In this document: positions 53,537-62,140 of the stretch, piece after piece
How positions within the stretch are numbered: position 1 is the first letter of the stretch
Layout: each line of letters begins with the position of its first letter
NCBI RefSeq assembly: GCF_026229185.1
Contig: NZ_JAGGJA010000009.1
Span: 124,001 to 188,000, forward strand
DNA length: 64,000 bases
Source: Fodinibius salsisoli
Lineage (GTDB): Bacteria > Bacteroidota > Rhodothermia > Balneolales > Balneolaceae
Direction of reading: 5' to 3'
Notes under the pieces: model-generated
What the model was told of the DNA's origin: nothing
Database searches by the model: none
The model's input: only the letters and a program-made list of their open reading frames with translations
Made by a program: the position numbers and the translations under genes

Positions 53537-53953
53537 TTAATCTTTTACTTCGACTGTACGACTTAGTACCGATTCATCCGGTTGCTGGATATTGATTTCA
53601 AAGGATCCTTCCAGCGGAGGCGGTACCTTAAAAACCGTATCCAATTGAACAATTGCATCAAAGCAACCGATATCATCTCCCTCGGTCAATTCACCAACCA
53701 ATTTTAAATCAAGGGAGGAAGACGTTCTCGATGACTCAAATCGTTCAAATGAGTAGCAGCCGTTGGGTCCGACCGTTCCGAAAGGGCGAACAGTGAGCGT
53801 GTCGTCCGAGGCCACTTCAGATGGAACGTTGATGCTATCAACCTTTATGGTAAATGTGCTTGATTGGGTATCGCCATTGATCACAGAACATCCTGCTCCT
53901 ATAACAAGTGCGAAAAGCAGAATAAGTAGATAATAAACTCTTGATTTTAACAT
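53537..53953 (-). CDS. small lipoprotein of unknown function
   Basis: A 138-residue protein with a lipobox (V-I-G-A-G-C, Cys about 22) and a beta-rich remainder with two Cys pairs' worth of residues (G-C-Y-S-F, G-C-F-D-A). No family recognised. Identical 29-bp repeats flank it on both sides. Confidence 0.7.
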   Translation of the reverse strand: MLKSRVYYLLILLFALVIGAGCSVINGDTQSSTFTIKVDSINVPSEVASDDTLTVRPFGTVGPNGCYSFERFESSRTSSSLDLKLVGELTEGDDIGCFDAIVQLDTVFKVPPPLEGSFEINIQQPDESVLSRTVEVKD

Positions 53954-54077
53954 AGCTCACCTTTTTCTATATAAGATCCATGGTTTATTATGTTAATAGA
54001 TAACAAAAGCTAAATCAAATGAGATATGGGATATTGGGCAGTCTGCCTAGCTTAGAAATATAATAACTGGTGGTTTG

Positions 54078-54106
54078 GGCACAAGCGAGACGCTTGCGCC
54101 AGTAGA
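54078..54106. repeat. 29-bp palindromic repeat, copy 2
   Basis: Identical to 53502-53530, same orientation, lying 125 bp upstream of the lipoprotein start. Confidence 0.85.
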
Positions 54107-54210
54107 AAGTAATCTCCAATTAGAAGTTGTAAAAGGAGATTGCTGCACTGCGTTCGAGATGACAGTTAAGTTTTGCAAAGTCTCCCATTTTTTGGCCGAA
54201 TGAAAAGAGT

Positions 54211-54825
54211 TTATTTATGTCGTTCTTCAAGGCGCTCAATGATTTGTGCCAGCGGTAACTCTTTTTCAGTTAAAAGAACCAGCAAATGATACAGGAGGTC
54301 TGACACTTCATCTTTGAAGTCATCCGGATTATCATTTTTGGCCTCGATAATGGTTTCGACGGCCTCTTCGCCCACCTTCTGGGCAATTTCATCGATACCA
54401 TCCTGAAAAAGCGAAGTGGTGTAGGAGCCTTCGGGAAGTTCCTGCTTTCGGCTTTGGATCAGTGTTTCCAACTTTGCCAGGAACCGGAGATTATCTTTAG
54501 GGGTAAAATCTTTTTGAAAGAAACAAGACTGATGGCCCGTGTGGCAGGTCGGTCCTTGTGGATGCGCCAGCACCAGCAGCGTATCATCATCACAATCCTG
54601 CTGGAGATCCACCAGTTCCAAGTAGTTTTCGGAGGTTTCGCCTTTGGTCCACAGGCGTTGCTTACTGCGACTATAAAAGGTAACCCGCCCTTTGCTGAGC
54701 GTCATTTCAACTGCTTCTTTATTCATATAGCCAAGCATCAGTACCTGGAAGTTATCCGCATCCTGAATGATAGCGGGAATGAGTCCATCGCCTTTAGAAA
54801 AGTCTAAACTGTCAATGTCGATCAT
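54211..54825 (-). CDS. hisIE: bifunctional phosphoribosyl-AMP cyclohydrolase / phosphoribosyl-ATP pyrophosphatase
   Basis: A 204-residue fusion. HisI part (about 1-110): V-L-M-L-G-Y-M-N, C-D-D-D and H-T-G-H-Q-S-C-F-F. HisE part (about 115-204): E-E-A-V-E-T-I-I-E-A and D-L-L-Y-H-L-L-V-L-L. It performs the second and third steps of histidine synthesis. hisF lies 72 bp upstream in the same direction; the other his genes are not in the window. Confidence 0.95.
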   Translation of the reverse strand: MIDIDSLDFSKGDGLIPAIIQDADNFQVLMLGYMNKEAVEMTLSKGRVTFYSRSKQRLWTKGETSENYLELVDLQQDCDDDTLLVLAHPQGPTCHTGHQSCFFQKDFTPKDNLRFLAKLETLIQSRKQELPEGSYTTSLFQDGIDEIAQKVGEEAVETIIEAKNDNPDDFKDEVSDLLYHLLVLLTEKELPLAQIIERLEERHK

Positions 54826-54897
54826 AATGAAAATATTGCGTGTTTCGTGCTGCGTATTTGGTTAAGCAGAGATACGCAATGCGCAGTACGAATTATT

Positions 54898-55659
54898 CTA
54901 AGTTGTTTGCCGCACCGGAATGTTGGCTTTGTTAAGTTCTTGCTTTAGCGTTTCAATCTCTATCTCGCTAAAATGAAAGATGCTGGCAGCAAGTACGGCA
55001 TCGGCGTGGCCCTGCTCAATAGCATCGATACAGTGTTGGATGGTGCCGGCTCCACCGCTGGCAATTACCGGGATAGAGATGATGTCATTAACGGCAGCAA
55101 GAAGATCCAGATCGAAGCCAGATTTGGTGCCGTCGCGATCCATGCTGGTAAGTAAAATTTCGCCGGCTCCTCGTTCTTCGACTTCTTCAATCCACCTCAA
55201 GGCATCTTTCCCGGTATTCTTGGATCCCCCGGAAATAAAGACAGTCCACTCATCGCCGGTATGCTTCGCATCCACAGCCGCTACAATACACTGAGAGCCA
55301 AACTGTTGTGAAGCTTCATTGATGAGATCGGGATTTCGAACGATAGCGCTGTTTAGGGATACTTTGTCAGCTCCGGCGTGCAGCAGGTCGGCTATTTCAT
55401 CCACGCTTCCAATGCCGCCACCCACGGTGAAGGGGATATCAATGTGGCGTGAAATTTTTTCAACCAGCTCAATAAGCGTTTTTCGTTTTTCTTTGGTAGC
55501 GGTGATATCCAGAAATACCAGTTCGTCGGCGCCTTCTTCAGCGTACCGCTGGGCCAGCTCTACCGGGTCTCCGGCATCACGTAGCCCTACAAAATTGACG
55601 CCCTTGACCGTACGGCCATCTTTAATGTCTAAACACGGGATGATCCGTTTTGCCAGCAT
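54898..55659 (-). CDS. hisF: imidazole glycerol phosphate synthase cyclase subunit
   Basis: A 253-residue (beta/alpha)8 barrel. Catalytic aspartates are in I-P-C-L-D-I-K-D-G near 11 and T-S-M-D-R-D-G-T near 130. Phosphate-binding G-G-G-I and A-S-G-G-A-G are present. It works with HisH, which is absent here, to make the imidazole ring. Confidence 0.96.
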   Translation of the reverse strand: MLAKRIIPCLDIKDGRTVKGVNFVGLRDAGDPVELAQRYAEEGADELVFLDITATKEKRKTLIELVEKISRHIDIPFTVGGGIGSVDEIADLLHAGADKVSLNSAIVRNPDLINEASQQFGSQCIVAAVDAKHTGDEWTVFISGGSKNTGKDALRWIEEVEERGAGEILLTSMDRDGTKSGFDLDLLAAVNDIISIPVIASGGAGTIQHCIDAIEQGHADAVLAASIFHFSEIEIETLKQELNKANIPVRQTT

Positions 55660-55753
55660 ATTCGTTCGCTTTAACTGTTTTTAATATATTGGTTTGAATG
55701 AAAGGCCAAAGTTAACAGTTACAGGTCCGTAAATCATTATTAATTTTAGGTAA

Positions 55754-56275
55754 ATGTTCCGAATTCTTAAGCAACTTATTTTATTCATCATTGAGTGGTG
55801 TTCAAAAGTAGCGGCTCCGCTTGCGGCCTTTATCAGTATGGGCGTTCAGGGTGGATTGCTCTATAAAATTTTGGCGGGCTTTCAATCCTTGCCTGAAGCT
55901 ATCCAAGAGATCATATGGTGGGTTAAAAGTATTCCCCAAGTTGGAAGCATTGTGGATGATTATAATACGTTGACGGCCGCTGACTTCAATCAAAAATATG
56001 GGGCAGGAGCTGTTAATTATGTGATGGACTATTTGAATGACGGGTTGGCCTATCTTCAGCAGGTGTATCAAAACCTGGTTAAGCAGCCAATAAGTACGCT
56101 TTTAGCGGCTACCATTGTATTTTTGATATTTTATCTGTTAGCGCGCATAGTTCGCTTTATCCGACAAGAGGGACAGGGGTCGTTTATAACAAAGTTTGAG
56201 CGCCGCACGGGCGAGCGAATTTTTAAAGCAAAGAATACAGGCACAGGGGATCCTGAAAACAGTACTTGGATGTAG
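55754..56275 (+). CDS. small membrane protein of unknown function
   Basis: A 173-residue protein with a hydrophobic N-terminal segment (about 5-35) and a clear membrane helix near 113-132 (L-L-A-A-T-I-V-F-L-I-F-Y-L-L-A-R). Between them is an amphipathic segment. No recognised family. It is transcribed divergently from hisF. Confidence 0.65.
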   Translation: MFRILKQLILFIIEWCSKVAAPLAAFISMGVQGGLLYKILAGFQSLPEAIQEIIWWVKSIPQVGSIVDDYNTLTAADFNQKYGAGAVNYVMDYLNDGLAYLQQVYQNLVKQPISTLLAATIVFLIFYLLARIVRFIRQEGQGSFITKFERRTGERIFKAKNTGTGDPENSTWM

Positions 56276-56417
56276 AGGACTGATGATTTTGTGTTGAGTG
56301 GGAGTTTAAGTTTTATTTGAATCGTGTATAAATTGCCTCTACAGCTGTTTTAGGAGCGAATTTTATGGTAAACTGTCAGTGTAGAAAACATTAATAACTA
56401 ATTCAGAGGTGATAGTT

Positions 56418-56516
56418 ATGGCAAAAGGAAGCGAATGTCCCAAGTGTGGAGCAACAGCAGTTGAACCATGCCACCAAGAACCAAAGGTGGATTGTGTTCG
56501 AGACGATGAAAAGTAA
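56418..56516 (+). CDS. 32-residue CPxCG-type mini-protein
   Basis: M-A-K-G-S-E-C-P-K-C-G-A-T, then E-P-C-H and D-C-V: four Cys and one His, with one CxxC knuckle, so it may bind zinc. An AGAGGTGAT ribosome-binding site precedes the ATG at 56418, and an intrinsic terminator lies 25 bp after the stop, making a compact one-gene unit. It is too short for most gene callers. Function unknown. Confidence 0.68.
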   Translation: MAKGSECPKCGATAVEPCHQEPKVDCVRDDEK

Positions 56517-56541
56517 TTAGTAATAGTATTTAGACAGAAAA

Positions 56542-56571
56542 GCCGTCCTGTTAATTCAGGGCGGCTTTTTT
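56542..56571 (+). terminator. intrinsic terminator of the mini-protein gene
   Basis: GCCGTCCTG at 56542-56550 and CAGGGCGGC at 56557-56565 with a 6-nt loop, followed by six T. Confidence 0.9.
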
Positions 56572-56663
56572 CTTTTTAGGGTAGTTATTGATAATAAGGA
56601 ATGTGTAATACATATGGATGGAGGGTTAATGTCGCTATAAAATTTTAAGCCATATTACGACAC

Positions 56664-57896
56664 ATGAAGAAAGAAGCCTTAGCGCTATTTATTATCGTTT
56701 TTTGTTTAGCCGGTTGCTCATCACTGTTTAGCGACGAGAAGCAAGCAGATAAGAAAAAAGAATTGCCCAGGGAGCTCACCACGCATGAAAAGCAAATCGT
56801 TTCATCAGGGAATGCGTTCAGCTTCAATATTTTTAGAAAGGTAGTTGCTGATGAAACAGATAAAAACATTTTTATTTCACCACTAAGCATTTCCATGGCC
56901 CTGGGGATGACGCTTAACGGGGCCGCCGGTTCTACCAGGGCAGGGATGAAGGAAACACTGGATATGAGTGAAATGGAGCTACAGGAAATCAACCAATCCT
57001 ACCAAACCCTCATATCGTTGTTGCTGGGGGCCGATCCCAAGGTGAAGATGCGTATCGGAAATTCCTTATGGGGACGCAAGGGATTTGATATTAGCCAATC
57101 TTTCAAAGATACGCTTAAAACTTATTTTGGTGCACGGGTAGATTCACTTGATTTCAGTAATCCCTCTTCCGTAGACACCATTAATGGCTGGGTGGAAGAG
57201 CAGACGAACGGACGCATTGAGCAGATTATTGAAGAAATTCCACCTAATATGGTACTCTACCTTATTAACGCCATCTATTTTAAAGCAGACTGGCTGTACC
57301 AATTTGATTCGGAGGATACCCAGCCGGAAGACTTCCACCTGGAAGATGGTTCGACGGTACAGGTGGATATGATGAATAAGAAGATACCGGTAGCGACCTA
57401 TACCTCAGAGAAGGTAGCGATGGCTGACCTCGCTTATAGCGACAGCCTCTTTACCATGACGATCCTTATGTCCGGCGATTCAGAGACGTCGATTGAGGAT
57501 TTTGTGCAGGAGTCGCTGACTGCCTCGAATGTTACCAGCTGGATTGGTCAGCTGAAATCCAGACATATAATGACGGGGGTTCCTAAGTTTGAATCGGACT
57601 ACAAAAAGAAGCTGAATGACATCCTCATTGCCATGGGGATGGATGAGGCGTTTGACGGACGAGCTGATTTTTCAAAGATTAATCCCCATGCCGCGCTGCG
57701 CATCAGCGAAGTGATGCACAAGGCCAACATCATCGTCAATGAAGAGGGAAGTGAAGCTGCTGCGGTTACCTCCGTGGGCATAGTTGAGACGGCTTCGTCT
57801 TCATTTATTGTAAACCGCCCGTTTGTATACCTGATCCGAGAACGAACCAGTGGCACTATTTTATTTATGGGAATGATGAAGGATCCATCTCAATAG
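56664..57896 (+). CDS. serpin-family protease inhibitor lipoprotein
   Basis: A 410-residue serpin with a lipobox (L-A-G-C, Cys about 15). Core motifs: I-S-P-L-S-I-S-M-A-L near 72, N-A-I-Y-F-K-A-D-W near 206 and N-R-P-F-V-Y-L-I-R-E near 385. The reactive-loop hinge E-E-G-S-E-A-A-A-V-T-S-V has the small residues required for loop insertion, so it should be inhibitory. The scissile bond falls near V-E-T-A, which does not point to a trypsin-like target. Surface location suggests defence against external proteases. Confidence 0.92.
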   Translation: MKKEALALFIIVFCLAGCSSLFSDEKQADKKKELPRELTTHEKQIVSSGNAFSFNIFRKVVADETDKNIFISPLSISMALGMTLNGAAGSTRAGMKETLDMSEMELQEINQSYQTLISLLLGADPKVKMRIGNSLWGRKGFDISQSFKDTLKTYFGARVDSLDFSNPSSVDTINGWVEEQTNGRIEQIIEEIPPNMVLYLINAIYFKADWLYQFDSEDTQPEDFHLEDGSTVQVDMMNKKIPVATYTSEKVAMADLAYSDSLFTMTILMSGDSETSIEDFVQESLTASNVTSWIGQLKSRHIMTGVPKFESDYKKKLNDILIAMGMDEAFDGRADFSKINPHAALRISEVMHKANIIVNEEGSEAAAVTSVGIVETASSSFIVNRPFVYLIRERTSGTILFMGMMKDPSQ

Positions 57897-57918
57897 TTAA
57901 AATTGAAAAAGGATAATT

Positions 57919-58440
57919 ATGCAAATTATAGCTCGATATCAGTCACCTGTTTTTATTAGCTGCTTCTTACTGGTTTCTGTCTGCATTTCAGGATGTGGTT
58001 TATTGTCCGGTGGGGATGGAGAAAAGGAGGAAAATAGGGATCAATATAAATTTGAAGTTCAAATTAAAGAAGAGAAATGGAGTGGGTATTCACACGGAGA
58101 ACTATCTGATGGTAACCTTAGAATTAATGGTATTAAAGAAAACAGCGAATGTTGGGTGAGGAGTGTTTATTTTACCATTCCTGAATTTAATGGCGCTGGC
58201 TCTTATCCAATATTTGACAGTTCTTATGCTCAAATAATCGGTTGTGATGGACATAAATCATTGGGAAGTAACCCCGACACTACGGGCACGGCAACGATTA
58301 CCAGTTATGATGAGGCTTCAAATTTGGTTGTGGGAACGTTTGAGTTTGAGCTCAGGGCGTATTATAGCTTAGACAATGTGCCGGCTGGAGAAAAATATCA
58401 TCTCACGGGTAGTTTTGAAGTGAAACTGGAAGATAAATAA
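57919..58440 (+). CDS. lipoprotein of unknown function
   Basis: A 173-residue protein with a lipobox (C-I-S-G-C, Cys about 26), a low-complexity charged linker (G-G-D-G-E-K-E-E-N-R) and a beta-rich domain with two further Cys. No family recognised. It starts 22 bp after the serpin and may be co-transcribed. Confidence 0.65.
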   Translation: MQIIARYQSPVFISCFLLVSVCISGCGLLSGGDGEKEENRDQYKFEVQIKEEKWSGYSHGELSDGNLRINGIKENSECWVRSVYFTIPEFNGAGSYPIFDSSYAQIIGCDGHKSLGSNPDTTGTATITSYDEASNLVVGTFEFELRAYYSLDNVPAGEKYHLTGSFEVKLEDK

Positions 58441-58485
58441 CGAACAAATTCTAAGGTACAACAGGTTATAAACATAGAATCTACT

Positions 58486-58914
58486 ATGAATCGATATCCA
58501 GCAAACATAATAGCTTTTATTGGAATCTTAACGTTTTTAACAAGCTGTTCACTGTTTAATGATGACGATCCGGAACGGACCTATCCCCGGGCATTTGACT
58601 TTGAAGTCACCAGCTTGCAGAATTTGGTTGAGACTCAGCCAACCGACTCTCTGAATGTAGAAGTATATGTCACTGACATTATGCTTGAACGTGATTGTTC
58701 AAATGCCCCGTATGCCTTGTGTTTCGGAGATGGCATCTTTGTATCAGATACGAAAAATCCTGGTGAAGAAAATATTAACTATCCCATTGGTGTCGATAAT
58801 CCCCGGCAATTTCAGCAGGGACAACGGTACAGAATGTCATTCAGTATTGAATATACAGGCACCGACGACCAATACACTTCCCGTCGGTTTATGGGGTATA
58901 GCAAAATTGATTAA
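58486..58914 (+). CDS. lipoprotein of unknown function, paralog of the next gene
   Basis: A 142-residue lipoprotein (lipobox L-T-S-C, Cys about 21). The body shares with the next gene the order R-T-Y-P-x-A-x-x-F-E, a P-x-D-S-L-x-V-x-x-Y-V-T stretch, D-G-I-x-x-S-D and Q-R-Y-R-M-S, then a closing G-Y-S. These mark a tandem duplication. Function unknown. Confidence 0.68.
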   Translation: MNRYPANIIAFIGILTFLTSCSLFNDDDPERTYPRAFDFEVTSLQNLVETQPTDSLNVEVYVTDIMLERDCSNAPYALCFGDGIFVSDTKNPGEENINYPIGVDNPRQFQQGQRYRMSFSIEYTGTDDQYTSRRFMGYSKID

Positions 58915-58944
58915 AACACTGGATTAGAACTTTAGCTATGATGT

Positions 58945-59391
58945 ATGATGAATAGCCTATATTCAGGAAAAAGAATCGTTGTAACCATTATTAGTTTAAT
59001 GATGCTGATAAGTTGTTCGTTATTAGAAAACAATAACGGCAATGATGAGACCAGGCGCACCTACCCGGAGGCTTATGGTTTTGAACTATCAACTGTTTAT
59101 AAAATGAAAACCGAGGTAGAACCGCCCGACTCCCTGGATGTCAATGCTTATGTAACGGCTGTCTTTAAATGTCCTGATAATGCTGCGTGTTTTGTACCTG
59201 ACGGTATTATGATATCTGATTCGTTGAATGCCCAATCGTTGGAGTCCCAAATACATCTTACGGTAGAAAAACCGCTGCAATTTACCGAAGATCAACGCTA
59301 TCGCATGTCGCTGGATCTCTCACCCTGGCCGGGTAATGGAGAAAAACGGTTTAGATTGTTGGGGTACAGTGTGTTTAACAACAAAAACTAA
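58945..59391 (+). CDS. lipoprotein of unknown function, paralog of the previous gene
   Basis: A 148-residue lipoprotein (lipobox L-I-S-C, Cys about 24) carrying the same conserved blocks as the protein encoded 31 bp upstream (R-T-Y-P-E-A, D-S-L-D-V-N-A-Y-V-T, D-G-I-M-I-S-D, Q-R-Y-R-M-S, L-G-Y-S). Function unknown. Confidence 0.68.
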   Translation: MMNSLYSGKRIVVTIISLMMLISCSLLENNNGNDETRRTYPEAYGFELSTVYKMKTEVEPPDSLDVNAYVTAVFKCPDNAACFVPDGIMISDSLNAQSLESQIHLTVEKPLQFTEDQRYRMSLDLSPWPGNGEKRFRLLGYSVFNNKN

Positions 59392-59409
59392 ACAACTACA
59401 TTATTGATT

Positions 59410-59769
59410 ATGAAATATCTTTTACCGCTAACACTATTCGTACTCGCTGGTTTTATGATCAGCTGTTCCGATAATCCGGCAGATGTAAAACCGGGAGACA
59501 TCCAAATAGAAGCCACTGAAACAGCTTTAAAGGTATTGAATGGAGGCGAAAGCGCTATTTACTATTTTGCTGTAGAACGAAATTTAGCTGCAAGAATTAA
59601 TTGGGCCCCAATTTCAGAAAAAGAAAATGAAATAAAAGTGGGTCAGTCTAAGCAAATTTCACTTGAAGATCTTAAAATGAAACAAGGTGACCAGGGTTTA
59701 TTCTATTACTGGACAGCTAAAGAACCGAAGCCTGGAGATATACGACATATCATTGTAGAGACTGAATAA
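59410..59769 (+). CDS. small lipoprotein of unknown function
   Basis: A 119-residue protein with lipobox M-I-S-C (Cys about 19) and one beta-rich domain. The ATG at 59410 is preferred to an in-frame TTG two codons earlier. It is the last of four consecutive lipoprotein genes after the serpin. No family recognised. Confidence 0.62.
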   Translation: MKYLLPLTLFVLAGFMISCSDNPADVKPGDIQIEATETALKVLNGGESAIYYFAVERNLAARINWAPISEKENEIKVGQSKQISLEDLKMKQGDQGLFYYWTAKEPKPGDIRHIIVETE

Positions 59770-59954
59770 TGCTATATATTACTTTTGCTGCCAGTACTGT
59801 AAATAGTGGAATGCCAAGAATTACTATAGACTAATTTAGTAGTTGAGAATGGCCACGTGGCTAAGTCTGTATTTGAGATTTATGGCAAAAGAGTAAAAGG
59901 GCCGGCCTGAAATAGTTTATATTCTGACCCGTTCGCCTTCCTGATCTTTATGAA

Positions 59955-60290
59955 TCATTGTTTAAGCAGCAATTTTGCCAGCTTTTCGGCCTGAACACGG
60001 ATGTCAGGTACAGCTAATACCTCTCATAATAGCCCTTTCATAATTGGGCCCAGTGTGTAGAGCATGCCAGAATTTTTTTTCTGACTAATAACAGCACCGT
60101 TTGGAAGCGAATCTATACCAAGGTGCGTGGTCCCCGGACAAATCAAACCGCGCTTCAGCAGGTTTCTCACCATAGGATGATCGATTTTTCGGTAATCGGA
60201 CTCCGGGCCGATGCAATTTATGACCCGATTCCTGGTCACAGTCTTCCCGACAATCCTCCTCGGGTAGTTATGATTCTATTCATCTCTCCC
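59955..60290 (-). pseudogene. C-terminal remnant of an FAD/NAD(P)-binding protein gene
   Basis: Read on minus, the frame gives R-V-I-N-C-I-G-P-E-S-D-Y-R and then a segment with M-V-R-N-L-L-K-R-G-L, G-I-D-S-L-P-N-G-A-V and L-Y-T-L-G-P-I-M-K-G-L-L. This is the conserved C-terminus of FAD/NAD(P)-binding proteins of the NAD_binding_9 type. A TGA at 60026-60024 stands where Trp is usual, and the frame continues as E-V-L-A-V-P-D-I-R-V-Q-A-E-K-L to the real end at 59955. The N-terminal three quarters are missing. The upstream limit is approximate. Confidence 0.7.
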
Positions 60291-60365
60291 TTATCCTTTT
60301 CAGGAATTTGTCGAAAATAGTCTGCTGAACAACCGACGGCTTGTGCCGGAGTAGATCCTCATAGA

Positions 60366-60959
60366 TTATTGAGTCATGGTTGTTGGGTTGTGTTTCGGCA
60401 TTGGTGCCATAATATGAACATAGGGAGTGTCGCGCCACATTACCCAGGGGCCACCACTATCAGGAGTTTCAGGCAATCCCTCCAGCATCTCCGGATCGGG
60501 TACTATGATCATCAGATGAGGAACGGGATCCGTCATCCATTCGTTGTCTTCCGTCGGCCCTTCGGCGTATGGATCTGTATTGCTTTCAGGGGTTCCGCCC
60601 TGCAACATATAGCCAAAGCCTATTTGAGTTATATTGACATCCTCTTTATTCATCCATGCTTCAGCCCATTGCATCCACGGCTCATCCAGGCACATCGGAT
60701 CATTCCCCGGAGTATCGGGCATATTTGGAAGGCAGGTAAACTCGTTGGAACCTTCTTTGAGTAAAGGCATCTCTTCACCGGGATTAGCCGGCCAATCACG
60801 GATAGTTGCATCTTGAGCTATTGAAAGGGGAGCAGCGCTCATCGCACTTTCAATTTTTGCATCCTTATCCATATCCATGTGTGACATCTGTTCTTGAGCT
60901 TGTACTGGAACCGCAAAAAGTAATATTGCAATTCCCACTTTTAGTCCGTGTTTCATCAC
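60366..60959 (-). CDS. secreted protein of unknown function
   Basis: A 197-residue protein with a signal peptide (V-G-I-A-I-L-L-F-A-V-P-V-Q-A-Q) and a mature part rich in Met, Pro, Asp and Trp (H-M-D-M-D-K-D near the N-terminus, P-H-L-M-I-I-V-P-D-P near 150). Met/His-rich stretches could bind metal, but no family was recognised. It precedes the cupin gene's 3' side by about 295 bp. Confidence 0.65.
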   Translation of the reverse strand: MMKHGLKVGIAILLFAVPVQAQEQMSHMDMDKDAKIESAMSAAPLSIAQDATIRDWPANPGEEMPLLKEGSNEFTCLPNMPDTPGNDPMCLDEPWMQWAEAWMNKEDVNITQIGFGYMLQGGTPESNTDPYAEGPTEDNEWMTDPVPHLMIIVPDPEMLEGLPETPDSGGPWVMWRDTPYVHIMAPMPKHNPTTMTQ

Positions 60960-61254
60960 TATCCTCCATTTTGAATAACATTAAGAGGGGCAACCGGATT
61001 TGGAGATGATAGTCTTGGATCCCAAAAAGCACTCAATTATTAATTAACAAAAATATTTGTTAAAAAGCTATCCTAAGCAACCCATAGAAAAGAAATATCG
61101 ATGCTATTTCTCTTATTTGGAGAATCTATGTTGAGCACACCTTTGTTCTAAATCATTCATATGCCCGGTGGGGGAATGAAAATATCACCAATGCATGGGT
61201 TTTGAACTCATCCGTTTATATTCATAATTATCTTCGGATTACACGTTGGAAACG

Positions 61255-61644
61255 TCAATGATGATGTCTCAATGAGAATATCAACAGCTCGGCTTGCTGC
61301 TGATCATGGGTATTCCGTGAAATTAGATGAACTGTTCCCCGGGGCTCCCACCACATTTCTCCTGCCTCAAATATTTTGACCTTTTCTCCTTTAAGTTGGT
61401 TTTCAATGGTTCCCTTCAATACATAAACAAATGTTGCGTAGTCATGCATGTGTCTTGGCGCTTCTGCACCGGGAGGGAATTGAATTTTAGATACTTTCAC
61501 GTTCTTATAATCGATATCGGGGGTTTTTTGAAGGAAAATATCCTGTATCACTAAATTATGATCGTCGTTATCCTGTGCTTGAGCACTCATCGGCAAAACA
61601 GCCTGGAACAGAATAAATAATAGAATAGAAATTTTAGACTTCAT
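61255..61644 (-). CDS. secreted cupin-domain protein
   Basis: A 129-residue protein with a signal peptide (L-F-I-L-F-Q-A-V-L-P-M-S-A-Q-A-Q) and one cupin barrel. Motif 1 is P-R-H-M-H-D-Y-A-T-F-V-Y-V-L-K-G near 62 and motif 2 is G-E-M-W-W-E-P-R-G-T-V-H near 95. Metal binding by these His residues is likely. It ends H-H-H. It lies in a minus-strand group with a DoxX protein and a GbsR-like regulator. Confidence 0.85.
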   Translation of the reverse strand: MKSKISILLFILFQAVLPMSAQAQDNDDHNLVIQDIFLQKTPDIDYKNVKVSKIQFPPGAEAPRHMHDYATFVYVLKGTIENQLKGEKVKIFEAGEMWWEPRGTVHLISRNTHDQQQAELLIFSLRHHH

Positions 61645-61675
61645 GATGGTTTCAAATGTAGGTAAAGTTACATTT

Positions 61676-62128
61676 TTATTGATTGGCCGTATTATTGGTT
61701 TTTATTCCTTCCGTATGCCACAAAGCAAGCATAAAAGCCCCTGCTGAGGCGGTAAAAACGGAATAGTCTAATGCTCCTTTGATACTATTCGAAAGGGTGA
61801 TTCCCAATATGAAAGTGAACAGCAAAAATCCACTTAAAAGAGCAGCCCATCGTGTGCGAAATCCGAAAATGAGAGCCAAGCCAAGGCCAATTTCGCCTGC
61901 TGTAACAAACCACCCGAGAAGAGGGATTAAATCAGTAGGCAGGTAAGGGTTAAGGGTCGCAGTATAACTCAAAAAGTTTTGGAAATTTCCCCAAGCTACA
62001 TTTGCAGTCCCGGGGGGACCCCACAAGCCGAAACGGTCGGCAACGGCTGAGAGGAAGGTGAATCCCAAAGCAAGTCGTAGATAAATGGGGACGTATTTTT
62101 TAAAATTGTTGAGTGCATTGACCATCAT
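61676..62128 (-). CDS. DoxX-family membrane protein
   Basis: A 150-residue protein with four hydrophobic helices (including L-I-P-L-L-G-W-F-V-T-A-G-E-I-G-L-G-L-A-L-I-F-G in separated segments), typical of small DoxX/DoxD-like proteins, some of which act in redox homeostasis. It starts 12 bp after the regulator gene and is followed 31 bp later by the cupin, so the three are likely one operon. Confidence 0.85.
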   Translation of the reverse strand: MMVNALNNFKKYVPIYLRLALGFTFLSAVADRFGLWGPPGTANVAWGNFQNFLSYTATLNPYLPTDLIPLLGWFVTAGEIGLGLALIFGFRTRWAALLSGFLLFTFILGITLSNSIKGALDYSVFTASAGAFMLALWHTEGIKTNNTANQ

Positions 62129-62140
62129 TTTCTTGATTAA

